64,000 nt of DNA from NCBI RefSeq assembly GCF_027942865.1, contig NC_134510.1, positions 24,979,209 to 25,043,208 of the forward strand. Direction: 5' to 3'. The position numbers and the translations under genes are program-made. The stretch is from Odontesthes bonariensis (taxonomy: Eukaryota > Chordata > Actinopteri > Atheriniformes > Atherinopsidae). Positions 19,947 through 31,720 of the stretch are shown here, piece after piece; position 1 is the stretch's first letter, and each line of letters begins with the position of its first letter. A model generated the notes under the pieces. It saw only the letters and a list, made by a program, of their open reading frames with translations, did no database searches and was not told where the DNA came from.

Positions 19947-22900
19947 AGCTTCCGGTTATTGGATGACCCACTCTGACCACTGAGCCCCCGTATATGTTAC
20001 TGTTTGTATTCTGCTCATGGTCAGCCCTCTGATTTAGATTGGGTTTAAAATGGAGCCTAAATTTGACTGCAATTCCATCTTCAGACAGAGACTCTTTAAT
20101 TTTATTCAGGAAGGGAAACGTGACTAATCCTGAGTTTAAGTTACTGTGGAAACTAACATTTAACCTTCAGTTTATTAATAAATTCTGTTGCCTTCCTCTT
20201 GTGTAATGAAGGACTGGTATTATGGGCTGATGTTGACATGCATTAATGTGAATGATGCAGAATAGAGACCTTCTCAGTATTTGAACATGTAAATCCACCC
20301 TTAATTTAAACGATGCCTTCAGTTAAATGTTACAAGATCGACCAAATGACAATTCCCCAAAATGTGTAACATTAAAAGAACAAGCTTAAGTTATTACACC
20401 TTGAAACATTTAAATAGAAGGCAGGATTTGCTTTGTTTAGTGTCTGCTGTTGTTGGTATTGATGCGAGTTGTCATTGTGCCAAAATCTGAGATTTCTAAA
20501 GGAGGAAAAAAAATCCATCTTGGATGTCTTTAGCCCTTTTAGAACTGCCCGTTCGGGGTGGGGCCGATGCTCCTGCATGTGAATACGGAGGCGAAAGTCG
20601 ATCCATATCTCCTGCCCCTCAGAGACGGCAGGTAGGCACAGAGCTGAAATGGTGTGTCTGTGTGTAAGGGCAAAGCCTGCATAGCAAAACTCACCGCTCG
20701 TACTGACGACACTGTTCTCAGGAGGCTGATTCTACGACGGCAACACGATAAAATGCACTAAAGTGGTTCAGATTTGTTTGTGCATTACCAGAGGAAAACG
20801 GAAGGTCTCTTTTTTTTTTTTTTTTTTTTTTGGTTTAATTAGACGCGACGGTTGTGTGAAATGAGGTTTTGAGTTTGGCAGTGAAGAGAAGAAGCGTCCA
20901 GATTATTTTTGATATGAGCCATAAACATGAACGGTTTGTACGGTGATGTCAGCAAATCTGTATTTTTCCTGTTAACTGCAGCGGCAGTGGTAAACGACAC
21001 CCTAATCACCAAAGCTACCCAGAAAAATACATTAACAGTTGGTCACTGGTGATTTTTCTGGTGTTTGTTCGATTCTGATCACTCAATATGCAATAAAAAC
21101 ACTGATTACATAGTCACAGCTGTGCACCAAATCCTTTTGGTGAGTCTTGCTAAAGATGCACAAAGGAGGGAGTACGAGGTCAGTTGTCCAAAATCGGTTA
21201 TTACTAATATGGGGCATGCATTTACTGGCTCTTTCTATTTCCCATTCTTGTGCCGATTGCTCATAATTTCACAGAATACTGCAAATTTTGCAGCTATATT
21301 AATGTAAGCAACCATGGGTTATGCGTAGCATTTACCACACTCCATACTTTCTCGGTATGTGTGTATGTTGCACACCTCGACTGAAAGAGAGAGACAGAAA
21401 GCCAGCCGGTCTGGTGATTGTTGGCGTCCAGTTGTTTCTCAGATCTGCAGTTCAGGCAAAGGCGATGAAGTGAAATGTGACATGAGAGCGCTGCTGCTTC
21501 ATCTGCGTCCTCAAGTTTGCGAAAGAGGGCGCTTCTCGAAGATATCTTAATTTTAATTGTTCTGTGCTTCCTAAATGTTTGTTTCCACAACGAGCCATTT
21601 ATGAAGCATTTCCAATGTACGTCCTCGTATATAAGATCCGAGTGAGAAACCTGCATCTCACATCGGAAAAGTATTGTGCTACAGCAGCAGAAAACAGAAA
21701 AGGTTCACAAAAACAGTTAAAATAGTCAAAAATCCCATGCTAATTTGAATGACAGATGGTGAACTAATGGAGCAAAAAAGATGAGTGTCAATGATTTCCA
21801 TCACCGTACATGGTTCAGAGGAACCCTCAAGTTGGCCACGGTGGGAATAAGATGACATAATCCTGTAGTGTCATCAACAATGCGTTTAAATTCCACTTTA
21901 GATTATGTGAAGCACAAGGAAGAGAAATTTTAATTGCAAAATGCCTTTCAGACGGTGTTCTAAACATAGCTGTGATTATCTGACTGAGTCCAAAGCAGCA
22001 GCAGCACCATTCACCAGGTTTTAATGTGAGATTGGATTGTCTCGGCCATCTTGTTTAAACTGGTGTTGTTGCTAAAAGTCTCCCTGAAATTAAATCGTGA
22101 CGTTTTCCTTTTTTTAAAAGAAATAAAAATGATATATACATTTTAACAAAGAAAAAATTGTTAATTTATTAAACTATACCAACTCTTCTATATATATACC
22201 TATTACCTTGTTTGTGTCAGTATTGGTCTTAAATGTAGCCCAGCTGAACCTGGACTTTTATTACTGATGTCGATATTTGAAGGTGACGTATCGGCACATT
22301 TAAATGGGCTGTGTTTATGTTGATCCTTTGAAATCCTCTTTTATGTTAGAGAATTTCCCAGTTGAAGTCATTATGTCTGCGTTCCCTGGATGGGCTTGTT
22401 ATTTAAAGGTGATACTGACACGAGTCGCAGTGTGAAATCTGACAGGAAACCCACGCAAAACCCAACAAAGGGCACCTGGTCCGAACTGTACCGATAGTGT
22501 TGCAGTTGTTCAGTGTTTGCCTCAGACTTTCCACGATCAGGACAACGTGCAGTAATCTTATTCTCTTAACCTTGTAAATTCTTACTTGTGGTCTTTTTGC
22601 AGCCGACATCAACCACCGTTTGAATCTTTTCTACCTGGCCAATGATGTGATACAGAACTGCAAAAGGAAGAATGCCATTGTGTTCCGTTCAGCCTTTTCA
22701 GAGGTCCTTCCAAATGCTGCTCTGCTTGTCAAGTGAGTACAATGTTTCATTCAGCTGCACCTAAGAATAGATCTTCTATCCAAATTAAAGTACTCCATCC
22801 TCTCATTTTTTATTTTTTTTTCTCTGACACTGAGGTGTACCTGCCGTGTTTTTTTTTTTCGTTTTGTTTTGTCAGAGATGGAAAAGTCCGCAAATCGGTG

Positions 22901-25900
22901 GAAAGGATCTTTACGATTTGGGAGGAGAGGAGCGTGTATCCGGAGGAGGTCATCGCCCAGTTCAAAGGCAACTTGAGCAAAAAGGAAAAGGAACGGGAGA
23001 AACAGAAGGAAAAGGAGAAGGAGAAGCAGAGAGAAAAAGAGAAGCAGAAGGAAAAAGAGAAGCAGAAAGAGAAAGAAAAGCAGAAAGAAAAAGAGACTCC
23101 ACCTGCAAATGGTTTGTAGTTTGCTACTTAAGCGTTGTCATTTCAATCAAATCCAAAGTAGCTTTCTTACAAAAGGTACTACTTTTAATGTGAACTGTTT
23201 GTGTCGTGCATGACGATTTAATTTAGTTGCTTTAAACAACTGAGAGAAAAGTTATTGAGAAAAATGATCTTACACATCTGTGAGTGGCAGAAGTATTTGA
23301 ACCGATAGATGCTACAGTCGTGCAAGGAAAAAGCTTCTTCTCTCTTAAAAAGAGCCTTCCTGCTCATTTGGAGTTCCCTAAAGGTTGCATGCACACGCTT
23401 TTGAGCGTTTTTGTGGAACAATTGGACCTTTTGCTTCAAATGAGTCCCAGGTGAGGAACATTATCCTTTCTGTGAGGAGGCGAGGTGGTAGTATCATGGT
23501 TTGGTCGACTTCTCCAGCATGCAGCTTGCAATTATTGACAGAACAATGAGTTCTGAATATCACCAGAAAAATCTAAGGAGAAGTGTCAGGATATCTGTTC
23601 GTGAATTGAATGCCAACAGAAAATGGGGCAGACGGTAAGACGACGACACTAAGCATGGGAGCAAAATCCACCAACGTATTCCTCCTAATTGCTGAACATC
23701 TGCTGCCAAGAGGTCAGGAGATTTGAAGAAGCTAGTCTTGGATCATAATGACCAAGTATAAGATTAGTTTCTTTGTTTTTTGTTCCATTTATTTGTCTTC
23801 GGCGCTTGTGTGAAAATCTGACATTTAGAAATGAAGATTTTTCAAAATTCCTCAACTTTCCAGCATCATATTTCCTGTTCCCTTTGTTTTATAGAGAGAT
23901 AAATGATGTGTGTGTTACTGTGTTTAATTCTCCAGCCACCACCAGTACCAAAGCTGCCCTGAAGTCCAAGGTTGTTGCAGAGTTCACAGTGAGTCCTCTT
24001 TGTTTCCACTGTCTAGTCAAAAAAATGTCTCTGAAACAAAGCCATTGATTATGTGAAATATTTTATCTATTTGCCCTTTTGTCCCTTTTTCCAGCTCCAA
24101 TCCCTGATCGATCAGTTGTCCAGATACAAGCGAACTGTCGCTGAAGAAGAGCTCCGGGAGAAGCAGCTTACAGCTCTCCGAGTGGACGTCTGCAGCACCG
24201 AGGCCCTCAAGAGACTCAAAGGTCAGAACTCACTCAGATTATTTCTGCATCATCACGCGCCTTTTTTAATTTTTTTTATTTTACGCCTTAAACCTGACAT
24301 TTCGGTCTGAGCTCTGCTATGCCTGAAACTAGGGTTGGGACTTTTCAGGAATTTTCATGTTCGAATATTGATAACGTTATCACTAAAGCATGACGTCACT
24401 TGTCCCCGCTCAGAGCCATCGACATGGTTTTGCCTTCACCCCCACACAAATTAAGGTCAAAACACACATACGACAGGACTGATTTATCAAAAATAGATTT
24501 ATTAAGAAAATATGCCATTTAGTAGTCAACTGTAGTTTATCACAGTGCATTATGGCATCCGATGGATTTTTAACAAGTAGGCTATGCAAACGCATCACTG
24601 CCTGATCACTTTGGAAAAAAAAGTAGGCTACAGCCTAGACTAGACCTTTGAAAAATGAAAATAATAATAACATTGGAAAATAATGACATTAAGAAATAAC
24701 ACGGTCTAATGACTGTATTCTGTTAAACTTCAGCTCAACGCTGGCGGCAATTAGCCTATTTGACAATTGAGTTTTAACTTAGATTACGTTACCGTAGGCT
24801 ATGAACGAAATTGACGGTCATCAAACTGGACATAAATACCCAATAATGATATCAAAACCTGGCTTATTGCCATATTATATCACTGAACTGTTATAACTGA
24901 CTGTTGTGCCAACGTATTGGCGAGATGCAGGCTACCTTACAGGGTACAGTAAGGTAAGAAATGGGCTAACAAACAACAGTAGGCTAATAAACAACTGCCT
25001 GCATGGACTGCCTGCATACATTATCTATCACAGACTCACCTAGTTTCTCTTTTAACTCGGCCTTCTTCTCAGCATACTGTTGCTCCAAGCGGTTGGTGAA
25101 CGTTTTTCTGGATGGAATACGGTATCCTGGCTCAATAAATCCCATAAGTTCCCGAAAACCCTCGCCGTCAGCCACACTTAAAGGCAACATATCTTTCACA
25201 ATCATATTCACTATGCGTTTGGTGATTTCGTTCACTCGCTTGTCATCGCACATCCTCCTAGCTAGTGTAGCCTGAATGGTTGGCTGCCTTCCGCTTGAGC
25301 TGGCTTCGCCGGAATTAACGTTCGGATGTACATTTTTCAGATGATATATTAGTGGAGACGTTGCACTGTGGTAGGTAAACAGGGCGTCACAATAATTACA
25401 TTGGACTTTATCGTCATTTATAGAGAAATGTTCCCACACTGCACTCCTCCTAGCCCGCTTCATCACTGCTCGTCTGTTGTCGCGCAAGATACCGGAAGTT
25501 ATAGCTGTTCTCATAATGCGCGCGACTAGAACGATTATTTATTAGGCTTAGAATATTAGTCGAATAAATTCTTACAAACAAATAATCGATTATTCATTAC
25601 CAACCCTACCTGAAACGCATCCTTAGTACAAGTGAAGCAGTGATTTGAATGCGTTGAATTGTGCGCACGCTCCTTACGTGTGTTTACAGAAGCAGACGGT
25701 GTAGGTTAATCGTTTGTTGTCATTAATCTTATTTCTACAGAAATCAGTGCGCCGTTTCTGATGACGTATCTTATTTAGAAAGTAGTTCCGGCTCCTGGCT
25801 TGTTCTGGGAATAACCCTGACTGAGCAGGATAGTGTTCACATCCTCTGTTCTGTCGGTTATATTCCTGTGACTTCATTTAAATTCAGGAACACGCGATCG

Positions 25901-28900
25901 ACGTTGCCTGCCGTCGTGATATTTAAATATTGAAACCTTGTGGATTTCTTGTGTTTGATTTAACGATTATTTGTCAACCGTCTCGTCTGTCAGACAAGGC
26001 CGGAGGGAACAAGTTTGTCAAGGACTTTGAGGACGGCAGCCTGAAGCTGCAGGAATTTGTCAGCTTCCTGGAGAAAGAGTTGAAAACGGGGCCACCTCTG
26101 CTGGAAGCTTTGGGAAACACGGACATCTTCTACGAGACCCAGTACAAGGAGGTTAAGATTGTGGCAAATGTGAGTTTTTTGGTTCTTAGAGATAAAGATG
26201 TCATTTTTGGTAGAGAAATTGTAAAAGGTTTTGGCCCAGTTTTTAGATTCATTCTTTTCCATCTTCCTCAAATATCTGTTTAATTCTGCCTCTTCTGTGT
26301 TTCTTCCCTTATCAGGCGTACAATGCCTTTGCCAACCGTGTGACCACTCTTAAAAGGAAATTGGATTCCCTCAAGTCGACACTACCGGGATCTGAGGACT
26401 CACCCATCCCTTCTCCATCCGAAGACGCTCCCTCCCCCACCGGCTCCGACTCACCCTTTCTGGGTATGGAGGCTTGCAGAGCCCAGGTGGATCCAGATCT
26501 GGACGGAAAGGCCATGGACGAAGGGGAATTACACAGAGACAATCCAAACACGGAGGACATGGATATGTCTGATGAAGAGGCAGATGCTGCTGCTGCAGCA
26601 GCAGCTCAGGGTTTGTTGCAACAGCGTTGTAGATCTATGGTTTCTCTTTATATTGGTCTGTATAAAGCTTCGCTCTACAGCTGTGTGATTTGTAAATATA
26701 TCAGCTTTTTTTTTTTTTCTTCTCCTTTAACTTGCAGATGACAAGACAGACAAGCCATCCTCTGCTGTTTTCAAGACTTCAAAGTCAGAGGCGCCGTCAA
26801 AGCTTTCAAACACACCCACGAAATCCTCGAAGACCAACGCTTCTGCTGCTGCTGCCGCCACGGCAACCCCAGTGACTCCCACATCTGCTAAAGCCACAAG
26901 TGCTCCAACTGCACCGCTGGGCGTCAATCTGGCCAAGGTGGACCTCGGAAAGATCAGCTCCATTCTCAGCTCACTCACATCTGCCATGAAAAACACAGGT
27001 GTGTTTAGGGATTGTTGGTCATTATTAGGCCGGGAATCAGCTGTTTCAAAGAGCTCATGTTTAATTTGCTCTTGCGGGATGCATCTTGCCATCTTCATGT
27101 TTGGCCAGGCTGGCTAATCACAATCATTTAGTTCATATTGGAAGTGATTTATACGTTAAGGGATGTTTTGGGACGTTGCTCAGTGCTTTAGTACATGTCT
27201 GATTAGTTTTTAGGTTTGTATTTTTACAATTTCAGGACTAATTGGCATTTTTCTGGCATTCCCAGGTTTAATCATCGGCTATGTGCACAGCAGTATTCAG
27301 ACCGTTCAGCTTAATCTAAATAAGACGGTTTTCTAACGATGGTGCCACATGAGTTGCATAAAGAATATTCCCTTCATTCCTGATTTACATTTAACAGCCT
27401 AGTCCAGGGCTACCCAAATCCGGTCCTCGAGAGCTGACGTCCTGCATGTTTCCCTGCTCCATCACACCTGATTCAGATCGATGCTTCATCAGCTGGTTTA
27501 ACAACCTTTTGAAGAGCTCCATTTCATCTGAATCAGCTGTGTTGAAGCAGGGAAACATCTGAAACCTGCAGGACGTCGGCCCTCGAGGACCGGATTTGGG
27601 TAGCCCTGGCCTAGTCGAATGAACGAGGGACCCCGAGGGACCCCCAAACTATCTCCCACAGCACTATTTGTGCCCATCCAAAGCTTTTATTATACCCATT
27701 CCTTTCAAAACGGAGTATTACTCAGGTTTCTCCCTCAACCCAAAAGCCTGTTTTCTGTTTACCGGCAGCCTTCCGTGGAAGAAATGAATAAACATAATTG
27801 TTAGTCGGATAAATTGGTTTTTGTTTTCAAGAACCAGAAAGGGAACCACTTGACTTATTCCTCCTTTTGCAATGCCTTTTTTTTTTTTTTTTTTTCTTCC
27901 TTTCTGTCCTTACTTTCCTCTCAGCAGCTAGTCCGTCACACCGGCCATCTCCTGGGACGCCCACCACCCCCACTGGCCAGTCAGCAGCTTCCAAAGCAAC
28001 CCCACCAAGCCCTGCCTTGGCCAGCATCCTGTCACGTGTTGACATCACCCCTGAGGGGATTCTCAGTGCTCTGTCGAAAACCAACACACCAGGTTAGGCA
28101 CATTCGATGCTTTTTATTCAAATCATTAATGCGTTTCCCCCATTGGTCACATTTTTCTCTGTTTTTGTCTTCGAAAACAGCTTTGTCCTCTCTCCTGCAA
28201 AGTGTGACCAACACCTCCTCTGCTCCCTCCACCCGAACCTCCCCAGAATCGGCAAGTGTCAAAACTCCGATAACCCCGACCACCCCAAAATCGAAACCTC
28301 ATCTGGGAAAAAGCCTCAAACGAGAAATGCCTGGAAGAAACAAAGACTGGGAGAAGGAGATCCAGCTGTCCCCTCCTCCGCCTCCTCCACCTCCTCGTCT
28401 CTCGGCTCCCTCCGTCTCTCCCCCCAGCTTAGAATCCAAGATCAACAGCTTCTTGCAGGGTAATCCAGGTTTTAGTCTCGCTCTAGGTGATGTCAGTCCC
28501 GACGGGGTGGACGGGACCCCAGTGAGAGACGAGGCAGCCGGCACGCCGACCCAGGATGAGATCATGGACACACCTGGGAGCGTGCCGGAATCTTTGGGCT
28601 CTTCTGGGGGCCATAATCTCTCACCCACCGCCTACCGCAGTGAACCCTGGGATGCTGCAATCACGCCATCGGGAAGCAACAACGATGGAGATTTTCTCAG
28701 CTCCTCTTCATCCAGATACGGAAAAAAGAGCAGCACCAAGCTAAAGGACGATGAAGCAATGAGGAAGCACGTCTCGTCTTCTCACGCTAATAATATGAAG
28801 GGTAAGAAAGAGGATCCGCACAGTCAGCTGAGGCTTATGGGAAACAACAGGGTGGTGGGCGAGAGGAGACTTTCTGCCGGCTCTCGTAAAGTGAGCATTG

Positions 28901-30168
28901 GTTCTGATGATGGAAGTCTGAGTGTGAAAAAAGAGGACAAGGGGAAATGTCTACAGTCTCCAGGTGCAGATGGGGACGAGGGCCAGTATCATCGTATTGA
29001 GACGCTTGTGTCACCCCACACTGAGGGGGCACCCATCCAGACTCTGAGGTACTCCAACCGACCACTTGCTGGAGAGCGCATCAAGACAGTAGAGAGCATC
29101 CGTGTGATTGGTCGAGGCTCTCGTCGTGGGGGAGGAGCCGGCAGTCGGCCTGGGGTATCCGTGTGGTACAAGGAGGAAGAATACCTGGAAGCTCAGCCTC
29201 CCTCATCCCACATTCTCCCCCCCTCTCTGAACATGGGCCAGGGAGGCGCTGAGGACATGAACCCATCAATGCCTCCTCCTCCCCCTCCTCCTCCCCAGCA
29301 TCTCCTCCTCTCACATCTCCACCCCCCACCCCCCCTTTCCCTCCCACGTCCTCCGCTTCAGACTCAATTCCAAATGCCCTACCACCCGGAGAACATGCAG
29401 ACTCCTCCTCCATCACACCTCCATCATCTTCCTCCTTCATCCCCATTCTTCGGTGCTCCCCCGCCAATCCCTCGACCCCCTCCACCTCCCGCACACCAGC
29501 GCCTTTCACCTCCACCGTCTCACTCTGCTGTGCCCACTGCAGTCATGGTGGGGGGAGTGTTGGTTCCTGTCGATCGTCCCCTATCTCTTCCTCCCCCAGT
29601 CAGATCCGATGGTGGTGAGCGTGGTGGCATGGGGCCTAGAGGAAGCAAAATGACCCCCCCGCCTCTCATGTCATCATTGCTTGGTGAGCCCCCTAAGCTT
29701 CCCCGTCCCGGCACCGTTAAAGAGCCATTCGTCCCCCGCCATACACCCCCCCTCCACCGCCCAGGTACACCCGGTGTTCCTCCACCTTTACTTGGCAGAG
29801 TGAATGAGCCTCTCAGTCTGTCCCTTCCCTCCCCCTCCCCCTCCCCCACATCCTCCACACCCTCTCCCTCCACACCCAATTCCCCCGCAGTCGACACTGC
29901 CGCTGCTCGCTCTCTTCCTCTCCAGAAACCCCTCGCTAGTCCTCCAGGTCAGAACCAAACCTCCAACCCCCTTCCCCTCCTTAACTTGCCCAGTCCTCGA
30001 CCCCCAGTCCTCTCCACCCCCATCTCACAGAGACCCCTGCTGCGAGGCCGAACCCCGTCTCAAGACCTCCACAGGGGTGGGTTTCGTGGGGGGAAGCGTG
30101 CCGGCCCTCCATTCGCAGGCGGTCCCTTCCACGCACAGAAGAGGCCTTTCCTACCCCCACGCTACTGA
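14866..30168 (+). CDS. rprd2: Regulation of nuclear pre-mRNA domain-containing protein 2 (10 coding exons)
   Basis: Nuclear protein that binds the phosphorylated C-terminal domain of RNA polymerase II through a CTD-interacting domain (CID). Coding exons: 14866-15061, 22603-22732, 22876-23111, 23936-23988, 24095-24221, 25994-26169, 26316-26610, 26738-26998, 27925-28092, 28181-30168. This gives 1,209 aa with continuous frame (human about 1,460). The CID spans roughly residues 15-140 ([35 protein letters not shown]). A Lys/Glu/Gln repeat covers about 142-182. The RPRD coiled-coil block spans about 195-320 ([40 protein letters not shown]). Ser/Pro-rich sequence follows ([15 protein letters not shown]). 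The last exon keeps the GTPVRDE...GTPTQDE and HRIETLVS blocks, a long proline-rich region, and the conserved C-terminus KRPFLPPRY. The ATG lies in a good context. Exon 9 has a tandem NAGNAG acceptor, and the donors of exons 3 and 7 are both GTTTGT. Confidence 0.97.
16726..16800. repeat. Short fish interspersed repeat (tatatagcgccaaatca type)
   Basis: Duplicated ATTCA units lead into a TTTATTTATATAGCGCCAAA core with a following GGCGCTTCCT. I recognise this core as a very common interspersed repeat in teleost genomes. I cannot assign it to a named family from memory. It lies in rprd2 intron 1 and the limits are approximate. Confidence 0.6.
19760..19990. repeat. Dispersed fish repeat with 32-base T run
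   Basis: The sequence CGCCCGGGGAGCATGGGGG, followed by GGTGCCTTGCTCAAGGGCACC, is a familiar block of a high-copy teleost interspersed repeat. It is followed by a run of 32 T (19,914-19,945). It lies in rprd2 intron 1. Class (SINE or LINE tail) was not determined. Confidence 0.6.
22975..23097 (+). repeat. rprd2: Coding hexapeptide-like repeat (Lys-Glu-Lys-Glu-Lys-Gln) in rprd2 exon 3
   Basis: About 120 bp made almost only of A and G, built from degenerate 18-bp units, encodes repeating [12 protein letters not shown]. It begins directly after the CID. The human protein as I recall it has a much less repetitive linker at this point, so this looks like a lineage-specific microsatellite-type expansion that stayed in frame. 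Confidence 0.85.
23280..23790 (+). mobile_element. Degenerate Tc1/mariner-like fragment in rprd2 intron 3
   Basis: A GTGAGGAGGCGAGGTGGTAG segment followed by TATCATGGTTTGG is the nucleotide signature of the transposase GG-S-I-M-V-W block of Tc1-like elements. Flanking sequence has similar character (isolated WSTSPA-type codons) but all frames are interrupted. Limits are approximate and the family is uncertain. Confidence 0.5.
24330..25608 (-). mobile_element. 1,279-bp hAT transposon copy with 8-bp target duplication
   Basis: Terminal inverted repeats TAGGGTTGGGA (left) and TAGGGTTGGTA (right, reverse complement) are flanked by identical 8-bp direct repeats CCTGAAAC at 24,322-24,329 and 25,609-25,616, which is diagnostic of hAT insertion. 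It lies in rprd2 intron 5, antisense to the gene. Only the N-terminal part of a hAT protein is encoded, so the copy is non-autonomous. Confidence 0.92.
24984..25514 (-). CDS. BED zinc-finger N-terminal fragment of a hAT transposase (176 aa)
   Basis: This open frame lies inside the hAT copy. Residues about 20-62 form a BED-type zinc finger, starting with the aromatic SAVWEHFSI and giving C-x2-C-x15-H-x4-H (CNYC...HLKNVH). A Gly/Ser-rich linker follows. Then comes the segment that usually precedes the RNase-H-like catalytic core of ZBED/hAT proteins ([33 protein letters not shown]). The DDE catalytic core and dimerisation domain are missing. The frame has no stops, but nothing shows it is expressed; it could encode a DNA-binding fragment able to compete with full transposase (inference). 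Confidence 0.75.
   Translation of the reverse strand: MRTAITSGILRDNRRAVMKRARRSAVWEHFSINDDKVQCNYCDALFTYHSATSPLIYHLKNVHPNVNSGEASSSGRQPTIQATLARRMCDDKRVNEITKRIVNMIVKDMLPLSVADGEGFRELMGFIEPGYRIPSRKTFTNRLEQQYAEKKAELKEKLGESVIDNVCRQSMQAVVY
27405..27608. mobile_element. 204-bp hAT-type MITE with 8-bp target duplication
   Basis: The left end CAGGGCTACCCAAATCCGGT and the right end, its reverse complement, form inverted repeats of about 26 bp. Identical direct repeats GCCTAGTC flank it at 27,397-27,404 and 27,609-27,616. There is no coding capacity. It lies in rprd2 intron 8. The internal sequence keeps partial dyad symmetry (AGCAGGGAAACAT against ATGTTTCCCTGCT). Confidence 0.93.
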
Positions 30169-31720
30169 AGTGGTCGTCTGTGACAAGCTGAATGAGAAGT
30201 GCAAGCCACACATCTAACAGTGCAGTGTGTGTTAGCCCCGCTGGTATGAGCCCAGACATCTCTACTCTGTTATTTAGCTTGAATTAAAGAAACTTTAGTT
30301 TGTGTGTAAATAGCCGATTAAATCTTCATGCCTCAGCTTTAGTAGCCAGTCATCTTAACATTGTACTCGGAGGATATCGGTTACATAGTGCAGAGTGTTG
30401 TGTGCCAACCCTCTGTCTTCCATTTAGCCACTTGTCCATACACAGTAGATAAGTTTCATTAGGTCTGGTACAAGAGTTGCATAACTATAAGAATAAAACT
30501 CAAGTAGTTTTGGGGGGGGGGGGAACAAACAAACAAACAAAAAATCATATTACATTTAGGCTTTTTATGTGTGATGTGTGATAATGGGTTTTCTTTACCT
30601 CAGATACACTAAGAGACGGCGAAACAGAGGTCTGATTGTCATGAGATACCCAGAAGAAACTAAGCGCAGTTGTTTGGCATTTTGGGAAATGTTTATTAGC
30701 TTTCCTGCTGAGAATTTTATTGGGAGACTGTTGCCACTCATCTGACGGCTAATTACGAAGCTTGTTTCAGCAAAAGAATATTATAGAAGAAAAATGGCAC
30801 GGCTTGTTTGAAGGTGCAAAAAAAAAAAAAAAAAAATTTTTTACGAGTGATTATAAGCTTCGACGGTCACCCAGCTGACCCACGAACCCTGCAGCAGTAA
30901 GATTTCTGGTTCAAAACGTCAGCAGGGGTGAGCAACTTTGAACTGAACCGGGTTAGTTGTTTGCATCCACATCACATCTGTACACTCGGCTAAATAAATG
31001 CTCATAAATGCTCTGCTGTTCCCAGTTTCCTATTTAAAAGATAAACGTGTTTATCTTTTATTTTTTTTATTTCCCAAAATGTCAAACCAGTTCTTCTTGG
31101 AAAGTGTGTGATTGACGTGATTAAAGTAGTTTTTTTTTTTTTCATCTGTGAGCGTGTGGAACGTGTGCTGTGCACCCACAACTAGCATTTCTCATTTGAG
31201 GTGATGAGATTTCTTGTTGCAGCTCGAGGTTAACACTTGTTCTTATTTCCAGAATACCTGCTGTAAATATAATTTTTTTTCTCTTGCTCCACCTTCTTCA
31301 GCATCTATCCCTCCCACTGTACATTACTAAGCTTGTAAATATAAAGAGTGACTGAGTTGATACCACCTTTTTTCTCTTCAAGCTTTTATTTCTCTAAATG
31401 AGGACGATGAAGGTAACTCAACCCGTTTCTTTACTGTGATTGAGGCCTTGGATAAGCTCTAACCCTGAGGAATTTCTCTGCAGTATCTCTCGCAGCTTTC
31501 TCTCGTTTTGAAACCACCACTCAGAAGAGGAGGGTGAAGAGAATCGTGCATTTTTATCATTGGCGTAAATGTCTGCCCGTGCACGTTTGAAGTTAGACTG
31601 AGTTATGAAGCTACTCGGTAGTGGATGGCGGGAAAGGGGAGGCATTTCATTTTGAACCGCACCTGGTAGGCTTCAACATGTACTGACTTGAATAAAATCC
31701 AGAGTTTGAATTGAACTGTG
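30169..31720 (+). terminator. rprd2: rprd2 3' UTR with candidate polyadenylation signals
   Basis: AATAAA occurs at 30,492-30,497 and again at 31,691-31,696, the latter followed by a G-rich stretch, so short and long 3' UTR forms are possible. An ATTAAA is at 30,283. TGTAAATA, the Pumilio core motif, occurs at 30,305, 31,262 and 31,334. No ORF of interest is present. Confidence 0.5.

Larger units (their letters stand above)
15062..22602. other. rprd2: rprd2 intron 1 (7.5 kb)
   Basis: Starts GTGAGT and ends TTTTTGCAG. It contains a dispersed repeat at about 16,728-16,800, another at about 19,760-19,990, a TA microsatellite at about 16,129-16,145, and T runs at 19,914-19,945 and 20,809-20,831. 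No exon, RNA gene or intact transposon was recognised in the rest. Confidence 0.7.

Noticed and set aside
27814..28180. 5' half of a 784-codon open frame that runs into the rprd2 last exon
   Set aside because: This part is intron 8, exon 9 read out of frame, and intron 9, with T-run-derived Phe stretches. Correct splicing puts the real protein in another frame until 28,181.
29081..29515. Glu/Gly-rich minus-strand frame
   Set aside because: Antisense shadow of the proline-rich rprd2 exon; GC-rich coding DNA commonly leaves open frames opposite.
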